A DNA stretch of 64,000 nt from Betaproteobacteria bacterium (GTDB lineage Bacteria > Pseudomonadota > Gammaproteobacteria > Burkholderiales > UBA6910). The stretch is taken from the NCBI GenBank assembly GCA_016183615.1, contig JACPEG010000030.1:1-64000 (forward strand), read 5' to 3'. Every line of letters starts with the position of its first letter. The first letter of the stretch is position 1. The notes beneath the pieces are model-generated. The model saw nothing but the letters and a program-made list of their open reading frames with translations. It had not been told where the DNA came from and searched no databases. This document shows positions 63,385-64,000 of the stretch, piece by piece. The translations under genes were made by a program, and so were the position numbers.

Positions 63385-64000
63385 CGGCCGGAATCTCCTG
63401 AACCTGGGCCTGGCCGTCGCGGAAGCGGGCGGGGACGAGCTCGCGCCGGAAGTGCTGGTCGCGCGCCGGACTGATGCGCCCGGTCACGCCATCCAGGCGC
63501 GGGAGCTCCCCGGAACCGGGGTTGCGCAGCAGGGCCTGGGCCAGGCGGTAGGCGTCGATGCCGAGGGCGTACAGGCGCTCCAGCTCCGCGGCCAGCGGCG
63601 GATCGGGCCGGCGGTAGACCATCACCGCCATGTGGTCCGGCTGCACCATCCACGGCATGTCCAGGAACCGGATGCCGTTCAGGTCGTAGTTGGCGAGGGT
63701 GCTGCTGTTGCCGCTGAATACCTGGGAGGTGGCGTAGGCGGGCGTGGCCGGATCGAGGAACGGGGCCACCAGCCGGGCGTTGGGGCCCTCAAGCGCGAGA
63801 AACACGATGGTGAAGGGAAGTTCGTTGATCTTCCTGCGCAGGGCGGGCAGGGCCGCGGTGTCGCCCGTGAACACGTATTCCATGGCAATGTCGCCGCCCT
63901 GGCGCGACCACTCGTCGGCGAAGGACTGGAGCATGCGTTTCTCGATGGCGCTCTCGCCGCTCACCAGCACCGCGCTTTTCAGTCCCTCGCCGGCGGCGAA
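63374..64000 (-). CDS. lpoA: Penicillin-binding protein activator LpoA (C-terminal part)
   Basis: The last 208 residues of an LppC/LpoA-type protein; the frame is open to the window edge, so the N-terminus (lipoprotein signal and helical repeats) is outside. AVLVSGESAIEKRMLQSFAD, FLALEGPNARLVAPFLDPAT and LYALGIDAYRLAQALLRNPG follow the periplasmic-binding-protein-like C-terminal domain of LpoA, which activates PBP1A. First gene seen of lpoA-yraN-gmhA-dolP-rfaE2. Confidence 0.88.
   Translation of the reverse strand, partial: FAAGEGLKSAVLVSGESAIEKRMLQSFADEWSRQGGDIAMEYVFTGDTAALPALRRKINELPFTIVFLALEGPNARLVAPFLDPATPAYATSQVFSGNSSTLANYDLNGIRFLDMPWMVQPDHMAVMVYRRPDPPLAAELERLYALGIDAYRLAQALLRNPGSGELPRLDGVTGRISPARDQHFRRELVPARFRDGQAQVQEIPAGAR

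Overview
The window is a GC-rich chromosome segment with short intergenic gaps and many start/stop overlaps. It most likely comes from a betaproteobacterium. Support for this is the 5S rRNA tail, a DUF3567-type protein, the lpoA-yraN-gmhA/diaA-dolP order, a separate RfaE2, and a UrtABCDE-urease block. The species cannot be read from the sequence.

Layout. 1-9.9 kb: end of an rRNA operon (5S), pyruvate kinase, a Tat-exported multicopper oxidase, a MaoC remnant, a tartrate dehydrogenase-type enzyme, an HPF/RaiA-like protein fused to a cold-shock domain, glutamine synthetase, and an iron alcohol dehydrogenase with an ABM monooxygenase. 10-13 kb: one large protein joining acyl-carrier, fatty acyl-AMP ligase and PlsC acyltransferase domains, preceded by a 24-codon relic of a glutathione S-transferase. 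13-24.1 kb (minus strand): urtABCDE-ureDABCEFG, urea uptake plus urease, headed by a good sigma-54 promoter and two NtrC-like sites. 24.5-34.7 kb: an IclR regulator divergent from xsc-tctCBA-sauS-sauT-pta, a compact C2-sulfonate pathway predicted to convert sulfoacetate to acetyl-CoA and sulfite.

34.7-44.6 kb: regulatory and housekeeping genes, including a cNMP-binding protein, a 7TMR-DISM diguanylate cyclase with LysR, a cold-shock protein, PP2C, hemolysin III, an EF-P paralogue, CBS and SRPBCC proteins. 44.6-50.8 kb: a defence-like island. It holds two colliding IS256-family remnants, a PHP/SMC-like ATPase (resembling the Ppl/TrlF type), a SIR2-domain fragment, a type II restriction-modification pair (PaeR7I/XhoI-like nuclease) and a FitAB/VapBC-like toxin-antitoxin pair. 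51-54.6 kb: a PhaC-like hydrolase and a RAYT (REP-associated tyrosine transposase) flanked on both sides by its probable cognate palindromes, then two gene fragments fused head to head. 54.6-64 kb: glnS, birA-coaX-SPOR, a GlcD-type oxidase, GNAT, and rfaE2-dolP-gmhA-yraN-lpoA, the last cut by the window edge.

Three families of short palindromic repeats sit between genes. Family A core is GTAGGGTGCGTCCCACGCACC, family B core GTAGGAGCGAATTCATTCGCG, family C core GTAGGTTGGGCT...AGCCCAACCTAC. The strongest candidates for further work are the sulfonate gene set with its paired IclR-type operators, the ACP-FAAL-PlsC fusion, the NtrC/sigma-54 control region of the urea operon, the PHP-ATPase/SIR2 locus, and the RAYT with its repeats.
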